DNA of 64,000 nt from assembly GCF_026914185.1 (NCBI RefSeq), contig NC_070564.1, positions 5,022,001 to 5,086,000 of the forward strand, written 5' to 3'. The notes under the pieces were generated by a model. It made no database searches. It was not told the origin of the DNA and saw only the letters and a list, made by a program, of their open reading frames with translations. Of the stretch, positions 34,050 through 45,362 are shown one piece after another (positions within the stretch are counted from its first letter, which is position 1; the number at the start of each line of letters is the position of its first letter). The translations under genes and the position numbers were made by a program. The stretch is from Puccinia triticina. Lineage: Eukaryota > Basidiomycota > Pucciniomycetes > Pucciniales > Pucciniaceae.

Positions 34050-35767
34050 GCACAGGCCCTCATTCAATTACCCCCTAGTTGACAAGTTGAGCAGGACAGG
34101 AATTTCTACCCACCTTGCCCGTGTGCATCTACAATCTCAGGAAACGATCAAAGCAAGATATCTGAAGGAACAAGACACACTCTGTTTCACTCAGGATGCT
34201 TGGACTGCACCCAACTGTACCGCCTTCATGGCAGTAACGGCTCATTTCATCAACAAAAAATTCCAAGTGATGGACTTGACATTGGCAGGCCCGCATGTTC
34301 AAGGTACATACAATATTATTTAATTAAATTGGGATTTTTGAACTGATTTCTCTCAAATTCATGTCTCCAGGAAGTCATACCGGACAAATGTTTGCCGAAC
34401 TCTTCTATGACGTTCTTGACACTTACGGCTGCGTTGGGAAATTGAACACTATCACCGCCAACAATGCCACCACCAACAACAAAATGGCGCGTGATCTTGC
34501 TCTTCAAATCCCGGAGTTTAATACCTCAACAAATCTTCTTGGTTGCATTGCTCATGTGATCAATCTTGCGGCCAAGGCTGGCATTTCCGCCCTTGGAAAA
34601 ATGGATGAAGAAGAAGATTTGGATGGAAAGGATCTATCCTCGGTCAATATGGGATCATCTCACCTGCAGGATCCACCTAATCCCCAAATGGCAATCTCAT
34701 TTGTTACTTCTGAATTGGATGGCGCCGATGTTGACGCGAATTCTATTCTCAAGCGAGTTCACGGCTTGTGCACCTATGTGCGGTTCTCTCTCCAACGTCG
34801 CAAACGATTTCTAAAGGCGGTCAGCTTTGCGCAACCCAAAATTGAAGATAAGAGGTTCAGGAGTCTAGAAATTGATGTCTCAACTCGTTGGAACTCAACC
34901 TATGAAATGTTTCAGCGAGTGCTTCTCCAAAAATCCTGTCGGCACTTTTGTGAAGACAGTCAAGAGGCTTCCAAATACAAGTAATTAACAGACATCGAGT
35001 GGGATCAAGTAAAAAATATTACAGAACTGCTTGAACCCCTAGCCGATGCGACCACTATGCTCAGCGCTTCAAAATATCCAACGTTAAACTCTGATCTTCC
35101 AGTCTACATAACACTTGTCAAACATCTTCATCTGGTTCAGAACGGTCGGTACGATCAAGCTCAACTTGTTGTTCCAGCAAACAACATGATAGAGAAGATA
35201 AATCAGTATTTCAGCAGCGCTCTTGAAAAACCTGTTTATATCTGCGCAATGATATTGGACCCAAGATTTAAACTCGCATTTTGGGACGTTCACGCTACCT
35301 TCATGATGGAGCACTATGATCTCTCGATCAATCAAATCCAAGCTACATTCCACAAAACTGCAGTTGAATTCAAGAAGACCCTTCCGCCGCCAACTCCACC
35401 CGCTCCTCAACAAGCTATGCCGGCTACTTCAACAACAAAGAAGAGCTTCTTTGGTACATTGCTATATGAAACAACTGCGTCAGTGGACAGAATTCAAGGA
35501 GAGATTTCTTGCTACTTAAAAGAGGATCCCAAACCCAAAGACATCAAGATACTTGACTATTGGGATTCACAACAAAAAAAATTCCCCAAGTTGGCTTTGA
35601 TGGCACAACGCTTCCTTGCCATTCCAGCCACAAGTGCATTGTCTGAGCGTGTTTTTTCAAAGGGCCGGCGCATTGTCTCTTGGCAACGATCTGCCCTTGC
35701 ACCAAGTAGTATTGAGCAGCTCCTGTGCCTCAAGGATTGGTATCAGGCTTTTGATGGGCCCTTTTAG
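34050..35767 (+). pseudogene. hAT-family transposase, inactivated
   Basis: Two exons (to 34303; from 34371) encode the RNase H-like core and C-terminus of a hAT transposase: TQDAWTAPNCTAFMAVTAHF (first catalytic Asp), then TITANNATTNN, where hAT proteins normally have an aspartate before NA (here Asn, G-to-A), CIAHVINLAAKAGI, DVSTRWNSTYEMFQR, and the C-terminal dimerisation block LAIPATSALSERVFSKGRRI...SIEQLLCLKDW. A TAA at 34982-34984 breaks the frame after SKYK. The N-terminal BED zinc finger is absent. A DNA cut-and-paste element, now dead; terminal inverted repeats were not identified. Confidence 0.88.
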
Positions 35768-35914
35768 CTATTCCTGTTCTTTTCTCAATATTTCTCAATC
35801 ACATCACCCGGAGTTACATTGTACATAGTCCTTGATATCCATTGATGCTGATACACAAATCCATGCAGCTCAAGAAAACTCAAAAAACCCATCCAAATTC
35901 CATTTCTGCGTGCT

Positions 35915-35936
35915 CCCCCCCCCCCCCCCCCCCCCC
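35915..35936. repeat. C22 homopolymer
   Basis: Twenty-two consecutive C downstream of the hAT remnant. Confidence 0.8.
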
Positions 35937-35949
35937 TCAAAAAACTGAC

Positions 35950-36046
35950 CATGCCCCGGGGTTTGGGGCATTCCAGAATGCCGTCCCGCGCCCTGAACCC
36001 CGGGGTTCAATCCCCGGGGCATGGGTTCGGGTCACAGCCTTAGTTT
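35950..36046 (+). repeat. CCCCGGGGCAT palindromic repeat, copy 1
   Basis: About 95 bp with ATGCCCCGGGG at both ends in inverted orientation, then GGGTCACAGCCTTA. A related stretch ends with the same GGGTCACAGCCTTA at 45225-45362. Contains GGTTCAATCCCC but no tRNA fold. Confidence 0.6.
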
Positions 36047-36402
36047 CATGTCGTGCCTCTGTCTGTTAAATGCTTTATAGACTCTGTATGAATTGGTGCC
36101 CAAATGCGGAAAGCATGTACTCAGCGAGCCCACCAAGCTAGATATGTAGATAAAAAAGCAGATGCGTACAGAAAAAAGGACCTTTCCAGGTCCGTAGGGG
36201 TCCATACCCACCAAGACTGGCCATGTTGTTTGGCAGGATACGTGAGACAGATCGGCTGAAATGGGTTTGAGCGTCGCAGGATTCTCAACAATACACCAGC
36301 CTTGAAAATTGACTTGGCCAGAGATGTTGGATAAAACTTGAGATGCGTTTTGTCTGGCCAAATGGTTTGTCGGCCGCCCAGATCAACACCCAGCCATGTC
36401 TG

Positions 36403-36894
36403 CTAGTTGATCAGGAGGGCTGCACACAACCTGTCCAGCAGCCAGCTGAAGACGCCCTGAATCAAGCTTGAGGAACATTGATGGATGTGGAGGTCTAGGT
36501 GGTGATAGACCACGTTTTCTTGGCTGCATTTATTTGTGCCTTCTTGGCAGCTGTGGATGAAGGTTGCGAGCGCTTTGAGGAGCTTGAAGAGCAGTTGGAT
36601 CATCAGGCTGGCGGTGAGCAGCCCGGAGTTGAGCGGCGATTGGTGCTTGAAACAGTCCATGATCTCAGTGCGGATCCAATCCACTAGGATGGCTAGGCCG
36701 GAGCTGAGGGACTGGTGGGTGTGGTTGATGAAGCTCTCGATTGTGCAGAGGTTGGTGTACGCAGACTTGGAGAGATTGTAGAGTGGGCGCGTTGCGCTAT
36801 TGGTTTGCCCACATACTCGTGGATACAGGTTGCTGTCTGGTATTGGCTGGAGCTCATTGCAGGTGGATCCGGCAGGTGTATTGAATCCAATCAA
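36403..36894 (-). CDS. Hypothetical protein, weak
   Basis: An uninterrupted 163-codon frame with cysteine and leucine-rich content and a hydrophobic stretch (GLLTASLMIQLLFKLLKAL). No signal peptide at the proposed start and no recognised domain. Neighbouring minus-strand frames (36032-36361, 37449-37925, 38434-38799) might be exons of one gene, but I could not connect them with splice sites. Could be chance. Confidence 0.25.
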   Translation of the reverse strand: MIGFNTPAGSTCNELQPIPDSNLYPRVCGQTNSATRPLYNLSKSAYTNLCTIESFINHTHQSLSSGLAILVDWIRTEIMDCFKHQSPLNSGLLTASLMIQLLFKLLKALATFIHSCQEGTNKCSQENVVYHHLDLHIHQCSSSLIQGVFSWLLDRLCAALLIN

Positions 36895-37448
36895 TCGACG
36901 GAAGAAGCGGGTGATGAATGTTGTACGGTTGATCGGAGATGAACTGGTTAGGGCCCAATGATAAACACTTATTGGAATTTTATTGAAAAAAAATCCAAAT
37001 TCATTCGAAATTTTTTTGTCTTATTTTTTTTTATGTACAGATTCCAAAATAGCCCAAATGACCTTGAGGAGGTCATTTGGGATCAAAAAATTTCAAATTT
37101 TTGTTATTGAAACGACTTACAGGCATACAGTACATGTATGCAAGACTGTACCGCACTAATCCAACGGTAGAACTTTAGTTGTACTGTTGGTCAGCAATAC
37201 ACAGCCGTAGGCAGTTGAGATTTGGCAACAGCCCCGCCGCCGGATGCATTTCCAACCAGGATCCATCCCGCCATACCTACCCAATCCAATCTCAGGGATC
37301 CCAAAAATAACACAACGGCGATGAACGCTTCAAACGGCCCACCCTTCAGCCACCAACCAGCTTCCCCAGGGTTACTACCCGCCGACAAACCTTGGGGGTC
37401 TCAATCAACTCATACCCAGCCTCGCGACCGACTTGGCCGCGAGTCTCC

Positions 37449-37925
37449 CTAACCCGCAGGCCCCACTTCCTGCCCTAGCAACACCAGCAGCACCTCCAGC
37501 AACTGTGCCAGCTGCGCTCGGCGCCGGACCCAAGAAGGCGGGCGCGTGAAGGCGGTCCGGCCTGCGCGTACATAGATTTGTTCTGGGATTTGCTGGAGTC
37601 GCTGCCATTGCCACATGGCAGGTATCCGGTCGTCATTCCAAGACTCCCAGCGATTGGGCCTCTTGAAGGCGGTCCAGCCAGCGCGTACGTAGATTTCTTC
37701 TGGGATTTGCTGTAGTCTCTGCCATTGCCACATGGCATACATATGAATAGGAGTGGCGTCAAGGGGAGGAGGGATCATTTGCAGCAATTTGGTCGGGTGA
37801 GGCCGTGCGGTTGTGGTTATGGCACTGGTTGGGCAGGGGGGGGGGGGGGGGGGGGCGGAACAGGCGGTGCCAGCCAGGAATTTGGAATTCCTGCTGTGTG
37901 GCCGCAGGTTTATAATTGTACACAA
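37449..37925 (-). CDS. Hypothetical protein with internal tandem repeat, weak
   Basis: 158 codons on the minus strand. The segment MWQWQRLQQIPEEIYVRAG, followed by WTAFKRP, occurs twice about 39 codons apart with few changes (DNA repeat at 37550-37650 and 37667-37750), so the reading frame has been duplicated. A polyproline run upstream comes from a G20 homopolymer (37836-37855). No domain recognised; coding status uncertain. Confidence 0.3.
   Translation of the reverse strand: MCTIINLRPHSRNSKFLAGTACSAPPPPPPCPTSAITTTARPHPTKLLQMIPPPLDATPIHMYAMWQWQRLQQIPEEIYVRAGWTAFKRPNRWESWNDDRIPAMWQWQRLQQIPEQIYVRAGRTAFTRPPSWVRRRAQLAQLLEVLLVLLGQEVGPAG
37836..37855. repeat. G20 homopolymer
   Basis: Twenty consecutive G. 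Confidence 0.8.
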
Positions 37926-38433
37926 TTATTGAGGCTTTATTGAAACATTTTTGGGCCTGTATTTGCCACAAAAAGTTAAGAGTTTTTTTTTTGAATCAAG
38001 TTTGGAATAATTTACAATAAAACTTTGATAACTGTTTATGATTGGGCCCTTAGATTTCCGGTCTCATCAGTATAGAACATAAATGTTATTTTTTTCTTAT
38101 TGACGGAATACTGACAGGTTGAATTGACTGGCAGATAGGATGGCTTCCCAAACTGGAATGTATTATTTGACAGGGTACGGGGTCTGATAATTCAGAGATG
38201 ATTGAGAGCAGATCGGACAATCAAAAGAGTCCCAGCTGAATATGTTTTGTCTGGGTTCTGTTGGTTGCTAGAAGAAAAGCTGATTTTTCCCACATTTACC
38301 TAAATACACACAGATCCAAAATCAGTTGTCAAGTTTCTGGGTCTATGCAAGAGAGAGAGAGAGGGAGGAGAACAGAAAATGGTGCCACTGCTGAGCCAGG
38401 CGGTAAGGTTCATCTCAAGGTTGGCCTTGAGGT

Positions 38434-38799
38434 TCATGAGCATGGGGACGAGGATGTGGATCTTGAGAAAGCGGCGGCCAGAAGGTAGGCCGGTCGCAGA
38501 CATGGTTGAGCCGGAGGTCTAGTGTGTGTATGAAGTCGGAGATTGTTGTCAGCTGCGGGTGGTGCTGGTAATTGGGCAATAGTGCAATGAATATCAGTAG
38601 GTCCAGGATATGTAACTGGTTTCTGGACCAGGATATGTACGTACTTGGTAATTTTGAAGGGAGGAGTTTGTTCAGATGAAATATTCAAGCTTAGGGCCAA
38701 TGGGTGTGACCCTGTGTGACTGGGTACATAAATCCGGATATTGTTGACTGAACGGATGGCAAGATGGTTGGGACTAGCCCTACTTAGGTCAACGGTCAT
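38434..38799 (-). CDS. Hypothetical protein fragment, weak
   Basis: 121 codons on the minus strand. The first ~80 residues look like ordered protein (IRIYVPSHTG, LALSLNISSEQTPPFKI, KYVHILVQKPVTYPGPTDIH), then the frame becomes proline-rich. Not recognised; possibly one exon of a larger minus-strand gene. Confidence 0.3.
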   Translation of the reverse strand: MTVDLSRASPNHLAIRSVNNIRIYVPSHTGSHPLALSLNISSEQTPPFKITKYVHILVQKPVTYPGPTDIHCTIAQLPAPPAADNNLRLHTHTRPPAQPCLRPAYLLAAAFSRSTSSSPCS

Positions 38800-38990
38800 A
38801 TAATATTCCCAGAGGTTATGTTGAGCTGCAAGTTTGAGGCATTGTAAGGTAAGGTATTGTAAAGTTAATTGATTGCTAGGTTATATACAGTTTTACATAC
38901 ATTGTAACATGACAGCTTGTAAAAGTACAGGTTACAGGTCACCAGGGTGTGAGTTACAAATTGTGATTTACGACCTGTTAGTTTACATTA

Positions 38991-39189
38991 GGGGGTTCAC
39001 AATTGAAATTTGTAAAACTTTAGGACCCATTTTAACCTGTTTATGAAGATATTTTTAAAAAGTTGATGAATTGGACTGATTGGACAGTCACACCTTTTTC
39101 TGGACATCTTGCCAAAATTTTAAAATTATGTTCATAAAGGCCTTAAATTGACCTCCAAAGTTCTAAAAAATTCAATTGTGAACCCCCCC
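38991..39189. mobile_element. Small inverted-repeat element, family A, copy 3
   Basis: About 199 bp with ends GGGGGTTCACAATTGAAA and TTCAATTGTGAACCCCCC. The interior shares ACTTTAGGACCCATTTTAA and ATAAAGGCCTTAAA words with copies 1 and 2. It sits in AT-rich DNA just beyond the truncated end of the second Helitron. Confidence 0.8.
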
Positions 39190-39441
39190 ATTGTGTGGTT
39201 GGTGCCACATAAATTGTAAAACTAATTTAATTCAGGGTTTCATACATTTTTAAAATGCCCCCACTTTACAATGGGGGGGCATTGTAAAACATAGTTTGTA
39301 AAATTCACCCACCCCGTTGAAATCATAAAATTTTCATTACATAAAATCATAAAATCATAAAACTTTCAAATGATGATTTTATATGTACCACTAGGGAAAT
39401 TGCGGCTGCGCCGCGGGAACTCAATTGAAAAGACAGTGTAT
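39190..39441. other. AT-rich stretch with ATAAAATCAT repeats
   Basis: Contains several ATCATAAAAT words and a CCCCCACTTTACAATGGGGGG inverted repeat. No gene. Confidence 0.5.
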
Positions 39442-41438
39442 TTAGCACCGTGAGGCAGCATTGAAACTGCTTCCCAACAACAGGCCGGCCCACAAAAAGA
39501 TCCAACCCACTGCATTGTCTGGAATGCCTCCCAGTACATGTTGACTTGTATATTTATTTCCTGACTTCACAACAGTTCTGCCGAGATCTCTGTGGCAGTA
39601 CAGTGGATAAGATTCATCACTGAGCACATTCTTGAATTGCCAGGCTTTAGGGAATTTCTTGGAACAAACTCCATCCACCAAGCAACCCTTTCGTCCAGAA
39701 CATGGGCCATGGATCATTGAGGATTTTACCTGCTCAAACAGCAAAGGTTCTGTTTTGTAGTCCGGAATCTCGGCGGAAACCAAAGCGTCAATAGCCTCGG
39801 GGGTCCTGGGAATGTCTGCCGGGTGTAACATAAGCATAATGTGACAATGTGGCAGGCCACGCTTTTGAAACTCCACACAGTAGACAAAAGCTAAGACTCG
39901 TCCAAGTCTATGATTCTTGGTCAGGTCATGTATAAGCAATTTCAGTTTCAGCCGGAACACGCGAGCCACAACATCAGGGCGATTGGTAGCTGATTGACCA
40001 TCCTGCAATAAAGACTTGATCTCGGGCCATTGCGGGTTTGCCGTCATTGTGACAAATAGAGAAGGTTTTCCATAATGGTCAACAATGGCCATTGAATCCT
40101 GGTACAACTGTACCATATGCCGGGGAGATCCGATGAATTTAGAGGGCAATATCACTTTCCTGCCTCCAGTATCAAGCTCATTGCGTATAGCCTCTTCAAT
40201 GCCTTTATAAAGATCTGCTTTTAACTTGCGCTTTTCTTTTTGAACAAAGTCCAGTCTTGTCCACTCAACACATATATACAGGTCCACGACCAACTCTTGA
40301 AACAGGGAGCGGGACCAGTGGAGGTGGTTGAAAGTGTTCTGCCTCGCAAATAGCATTGACGCATACCACTCAGTCTGATAAATGGTCATTTCTGAGAAAA
40401 AATCCATCACAATTGGCATTTCCCGCCACATGCAGAAAACATTTACAAAACTTACTTCTATTGACAGAAGAACTGGGGCTTTGATGCACCCAACCACCCT
40501 CGCCCCTAGGAAATAGGATTGGATACCGCAATGCCAAGTAGCCAGAGTATTCGTCGGTGATCCGTTCAATTTCGCCAGTCTTATTGTGTAACACAACATC
40601 TCTTGGGTGAATTTGGTCTTTTTTTGGTTGATGGATGAACATGGCAACCTCTGATACGCTGGGCGCATTGTAGTTCTTTGGGTTAAAGTTGTGAGCAGTG
40701 ATATTACGCAACACCAACTTCGCGGTGGGGGATGCTCGCGTCACAGCCATAACCCGGCGGTAGAATTGGGCATATGGATTAACGACGTCAATCAAAGTCT
40801 GCAAGTGCAACATCAAACGCGAGTCGAGGTCTCCTCCAGATTTGACAACGCGGACCTCAGCCTTGTCCTTGTTGCCAGAGCCGACTACATAAATTTGGGA
40901 GAAAACGGCGGCCACTCGTCGGGCTGGTTGCAATGCCCTCACATTATGGTATAAGTTACCCTTGACTCGGAAGTTGAATATGCCGTGCGGGCCTTGTGTC
41001 GAATGGTCGACTTCCGCTCCCAGGGAAGCAAAAGATAATGTGTTGTTGTACGCACGTATGTGCCTTTGAAATTCCAGTGACACTGGACGTAAAAATATGC
41101 ATCAGTGCACCTTCCAAGTCCTCAAGTCGGAACAGAAACCACATACCTGAATTGTGATTCACGAGTAAGTTCCAAAGCAGTTCATGATATGAGGTGGTAT
41201 TATTTGTAGGGATTAATGCAGCGCCCATTTGACAACAGCTGGGAAATTTTGCTTGAGGGCTCTGGGCGTCCGCGACATTCCTATCCAGCGCCCAGTGAAT
41301 CGCTCCGCATTTGATACACACATCATCACACGGGCCAAGCCGATGAGGTATCTTGTGCCTGAAGTTTTCTAAAATATGAGATTCATGGTGATGGGATGCT
41401 AATCTAGTGACTACGCCTGGATCAAAATCAGGTGGCAT
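39442..41438 (-). pseudogene. Second Helitron Rep gene, C-terminally truncated
   Basis: Minus-strand exons: 41438-41147 (292 nt, the same length as exon 1 of the first Helitron), an exon from about 41078 to 40450, then on to 39442. Protein order matches the first Helitron: CDDVCIKCGAIHW zinc-finger segment, YNNTLSFASLGAEVDHS, NPYAQFYRRV, LALRYPILFPRGE, SRSLFQELVVDLYI, and the HUH motif FQKRGLPHCHIMLML. Similarity stops around 39525, before the paired tyrosines, and the entire helicase is missing. It reads through the two positions where the first Helitron has stops. It is on the opposite strand from that copy and clearly diverged in sequence, so it is a separate lineage rather than a recent duplicate. 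Confidence 0.88.
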
Positions 41439-41564
41439 TCTGAATATTTTGTGTCTGGTAGTGTAATGAGATGAGTAATAAAGACTTGATCCACAGCGGG
41501 GAGAAGAAATTTTCGATGTTGGCCAATGGACACAACTCGGCAGCTGTAGGATTGATTTAATCAA

Positions 41565-44180
41565 CCGCGACAGAACAATAGGTGGGGCCGACCAGGGATC
41601 AAGCTACCCGGAATTGGTGTAAATCCAGGACCAGCACTCTGCTCAGCGCATACAAGAACAAAGGGGAGGCGGAAATGGGTTAAACGGGGAGGCGTCGAAC
41701 GCGTATAGAAGGTGATTAAATATTGTCAGTCCTGTTTTTTTTTTTCGCGGTAGCGAGGCAGAACTGCCGCATCGGCATGATCAAGATCGTGGCGTCAGAA
41801 CAATATTTCGTTGTTGGAAAAGTGCGATGCCTTTGTGCCGGGTTGAGCAAGAAAATTGTAGCCACGGACTAAGGATGCGTCAAAATGTTTACCACTTATG
41901 GCAAAGTTAGCAGCACAATATACAGAATGCGGTGGATTTTTGGTTCCAAGAACAGGATTAGCAACAGGTTTGGAAATGAAGAGGAATTGGGAAGCGGGAT
42001 AAACACTCACAATGAACCAAAAAAAGCAGTTATTGTAGTTGCTGATCTACTTTTAACCAAGTGGGGTTCAATGTTGAAAAGCAACTTGATAAAAGCTATT
42101 CCATTTGCAACAAGGAGTTGATACAATTTCAATGTCTGGCGTTAGCAATTCTGCATTTGGATCATTGGGTTGTCTGATATAGAAATGCACCGGGTGGGTC
42201 GGAGCCAGTTATGGCAGAATTTGTATTGGGGAGCTTTGTTCATTGGGAGTCGATGGCCGGAACTGATTGCCTTTGAAAAAGAACAAAGAACAGCGTGCAA
42301 GACGAAATGTCCAGGACCAGTTGCTGTGCGTGGAAATGCCGTTGGCCCGCGCTCCTCATGTGACAGTGGAGAATATAAATAGGAGCTTCTCTGCTACCTT
42401 TGACTTGGTCATCTGAATCACCGGAGCAGCCGAAGCGACACATCGAGCTAAGATACTCAAATTTCACACACATATAAATACGTATTCCGATTTCGCTTCA
42501 TATTTTGAGTCACAGGGCCCTGGGAGGTATTGACTGGCTTTGCCATAATAGTCGTCCTCTCAGGTTGTTCCTTTTATTAAAAATCATTGATTACGCCGAC
42601 AGGCACTTATTCCGCAACCCTACAAGGGGAAATGCTGCGCAAAAAAATTCCTTGTTGACGTAATTAATGATTTTTAATTTTAGAAATGCTGCTCTAATTT
42701 GAGTGTTTTGGTGTACATATTTTTTTCACTTCAAAATTTAATTATGATTTTATGGTGTTGTGATTTTATGCAAGTCAACTTTGAACACCCTGATTAGCGC
42801 TAACATCTACATAATGGAAAATCTTTGTGGTGCGAGCAGTATTAAGCTACACTAATGCTAGAGTTAGCGCAGCTGCCCCACTGTTTTCCACACTCAATAT
42901 GCATCCGGAATCTATACCAGTTCAGAAAACTATAGTGGTTGCAAGGGACAGTCTCAAATGAAAAACTGATTTCTGTGAATGCCCCTTTAACTGGATCACA
43001 ATCAGTACAAACCGGTTAGAATGACTGGTACCAAAGTAAAATTGCATTGTGGGCTCCGCCGCACGGCACCCACCCACTAGGAAAAGTAGAATATTTGTCC
43101 GCACTGCGCTGGCCAAACCTGAGGGTTCAAGTTAAAATGTGTAGTTTTGTCGCATTCATAACTTTTTATTCATCTTTAACATTCTTGAATGCATAGCAAG
43201 TTGCTATATCCCCAGCAGTTATCTTAAGATAACAAATAATCAAGAAGTAAATGTTATTTTTGAAACAACCCTTTTGTTGGTTGAGCAGCCAACTAATTTT
43301 CTTTAAGTGCAGTTTGTTTTGACATTGCACACTATGAGGTACCAACAGATGAGTATAAGCTATAGCTACTGATAAGAGATGTCCCTTTGGACTACAACCA
43401 GTTCTGACCAGATTTACAAGCTGAAAAAATAATCAAAAGAGAAAGGAAACAGGGAGAAATTGAAGAGAGAGAAAAGCAGAAAAAGAAGATTTGGGGGAAA
43501 GGATCCTAAGAGAAAGTTTGCGATAAATCCGTCGCAGAAAGAATGCAATGTTGAGTGTCCAGAAAGCGTCTGGTGTTCTGAATAAATTGTACCACCACCT
43601 GAGCAGCTCTTGGGGCTTTCAAAAGATATCAAGGTGATAAAGAGACCAAGCTTAACTTGAGTGTTTTCAGAGTCTGCCTCATTTTCTGCCGGTGTTGGTG
43701 GTGGGCAGGAAAGTATAAGAAAAAGTGCTCCACCATTAGCCAACTGATGGACATGGGGAGAACCAAACTTAACCCAAGTCCCTAGCTGCTGCGGGCGTCT
43801 GGTCTTGCAAAGCAAGCCTCCGATAGCCCTTGGCAGGAGGGGCTTGCAGGCTATTGCCCCTTTTTGGCATGCCAAGATTCTGAGTTTGGCTGGGTGGTTT
43901 CTTCAAACCATCACAGATCCTTGCCCTCAGAACCTAAAGGCCTAAAAATCTTCTAGACACAAAGCCTCACTTCTTGCCTATCATCCAATACAATCTGAGT
44001 TCTTTTGCACAACTTCTTCAAGTACAAATAAATCATCCAAGTAACTCAAACCTTGGAGTTCACTGAAGTTGAGTAACAGAGAAGATCTGTGCTTAATGAA
44101 TTCATAAACTGTTTTTTTTGACTTACAGTCAGCTCTCTGAGCCCTTGATTGCTGGCACAGACCGGCCATGGAGACCATAC
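41565..44180. other. Intergenic, no gene seen
   Basis: About 2.6 kb, AT-rich. A 153-codon minus-strand frame at 43414-43875 is low-complexity at its C-terminus (FSLFNFSLFPFSFDYFF) and not supported. At 43768-43870 an ACTTAACCCAAGTCCCT word is followed by a hairpin with GCAAGCCTCC, resembling sites near 3690, 17660 and 33700. Confidence 0.5.
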
Positions 44181-44368
44181 AACCCTCTGGATGACCGGTA
44201 AAGAGCGGTCATTGAGGGGAGATGTACAACTCCCTGGATGACCGGTACAGATCTGTCATCAAGGGGATATGTACAACTCCCTGGATGACCGGTACAGACT
44301 GGTCATTGAAGGGATATATACAAACTCTCAATGACCGGTCTGTGCCGGTCATTAAGGGGACTCAACCT
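44181..44368. repeat. 47-bp minisatellite, four units
   Basis: Units start at 44181, 44228, 44275 and 44322, an exact 47-bp period. Each contains GATGACCGGTACAGA...GGTCAT, so each unit has an internal TGACCGGT/ACCGGTCA dyad. The last unit is the most diverged. Confidence 0.9.
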
Positions 44369-44708
44369 GGCTGGCGGGTGCTCTTTGGAGACATCTGAGG
44401 TGGATTCATTATTGGAAATGTTGTGACAGTTGTTGCTGCTTGTTTGGGTCTTACTTTCATCTATCTCAGTTCTCTACTCACCAGCGCAGTGGTGAGCATG
44501 GTCATCAAACTAGCTACACCTTAGGCAAGGCGGGCATTGCACTCTCATTAAAGAGACGGATCAGATTGTGGAAGGACTTTTGTTCATCTAGCAAAAACAA
44601 AAGGTTGCATTCAGCCAAAAAGTAAATGGCCGCATTCTTCAGGGATTCACTTTTGAGTTGCACCTAGATTGAAGATTTGGGATTTAACAAGTTTTCAACA
44701 CCCTGATC
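44369..44708. other. Intergenic, no gene seen
   Basis: No supported feature. Confidence 0.5.
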
Positions 44709-45188
44709 TCAATAAATATAGATGATAAGAATCAGAAAGTTAAAACAATGTACCTTTGGCTTGCATTCACCTTTCTTGGCCCAACTTCCAATATCCATAT
44801 GGCTAGACTTCTTGGTCTTCTTGAGAATATTCGGATCTGCTAGATGGTGGATTGTCAAAAGGTGTCCGTGGAGGTTTTTCGTACTTCGACTCTTATCTCT
44901 CTTCAACTTCACCCCGCAGATTTTTCCGTTTTTCTGCTCAACCTGACAGATGACCTCATTTCCTGCTCCACTTGATTTGATGAAGTGGTTCCAGACCCAG
45001 CTTCTCTTCAACACCTGAGTAGTGGTAGTGACTTGAACAGATTCGCTATCACTGACATCAACATACTCTTCTTCTTGGTCGTTGATTTCAATAACTTTGT
45101 GTTGGCCAGGAAGCTGGGAAGATGTCGACTTGGAAGCTTTTGAGGCTGGCTTGGAAGGGGGCAAGCGAGTAGGGCCCTTGCGCTTCAT
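44709..45188 (-). pseudogene. BED zinc-finger exon of a hAT element
   Basis: 159 codons. After a Ser/Lys-rich start and an acidic stretch (DQEEEYVDVSDSE), residues WVWNHFIK, then CQV...CGVKLKRDKSRSTKNLHGHLLTIHHL form a BED-type zinc finger (paired Cys, then HxxxxH), the usual N-terminal DNA-binding module of hAT transposases. The rest of the transposase does not follow on this strand. The hAT core at 34050-35767 lacks exactly this module but is on the plus strand 9 kb away, so they are probably parts of different copies. Confidence 0.75.
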
Positions 45189-45224
45189 ACTGAGGGAGGA
45201 CTGAGGTTTGCTGAACTAGTAGGT

Positions 45225-45362
45225 ATGCCACGTAGCGGGGCGCGTTGCCAGCCCTGGTTGCCGCTGCTATGCCTCGGGGCATTGGGGTTTGGGTCGGAAT
45301 AGCGGGGTTCAGGGTTTGGGCTGAGCCTCATGCCCCAACCCAAAACCCGGGTCACAGCCTTA
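45225..45362 (+). repeat. CCCCGGGGCAT palindromic repeat, copy 2
   Basis: GC-rich stretch with GCCTCGGGGCATTGGGGTTTGGGT and its rough complement CATGCCCCAACCCAAA, ending GGGTCACAGCCTTA exactly as copy 1 at 35950-36046. Confidence 0.55.

Noticed and set aside
35990..36030. GGTTCAATCCCC as a possible tRNA B box
   Set aside because: It lies within a self-complementary CCCCGGGG repeat; no acceptor stem or anticodon arm.
43414..43875. 153-codon minus-strand ORF
   Set aside because: Low-complexity Phe/Ser-rich end, no domain, no intron signals; overlaps a dispersed hairpin repeat.
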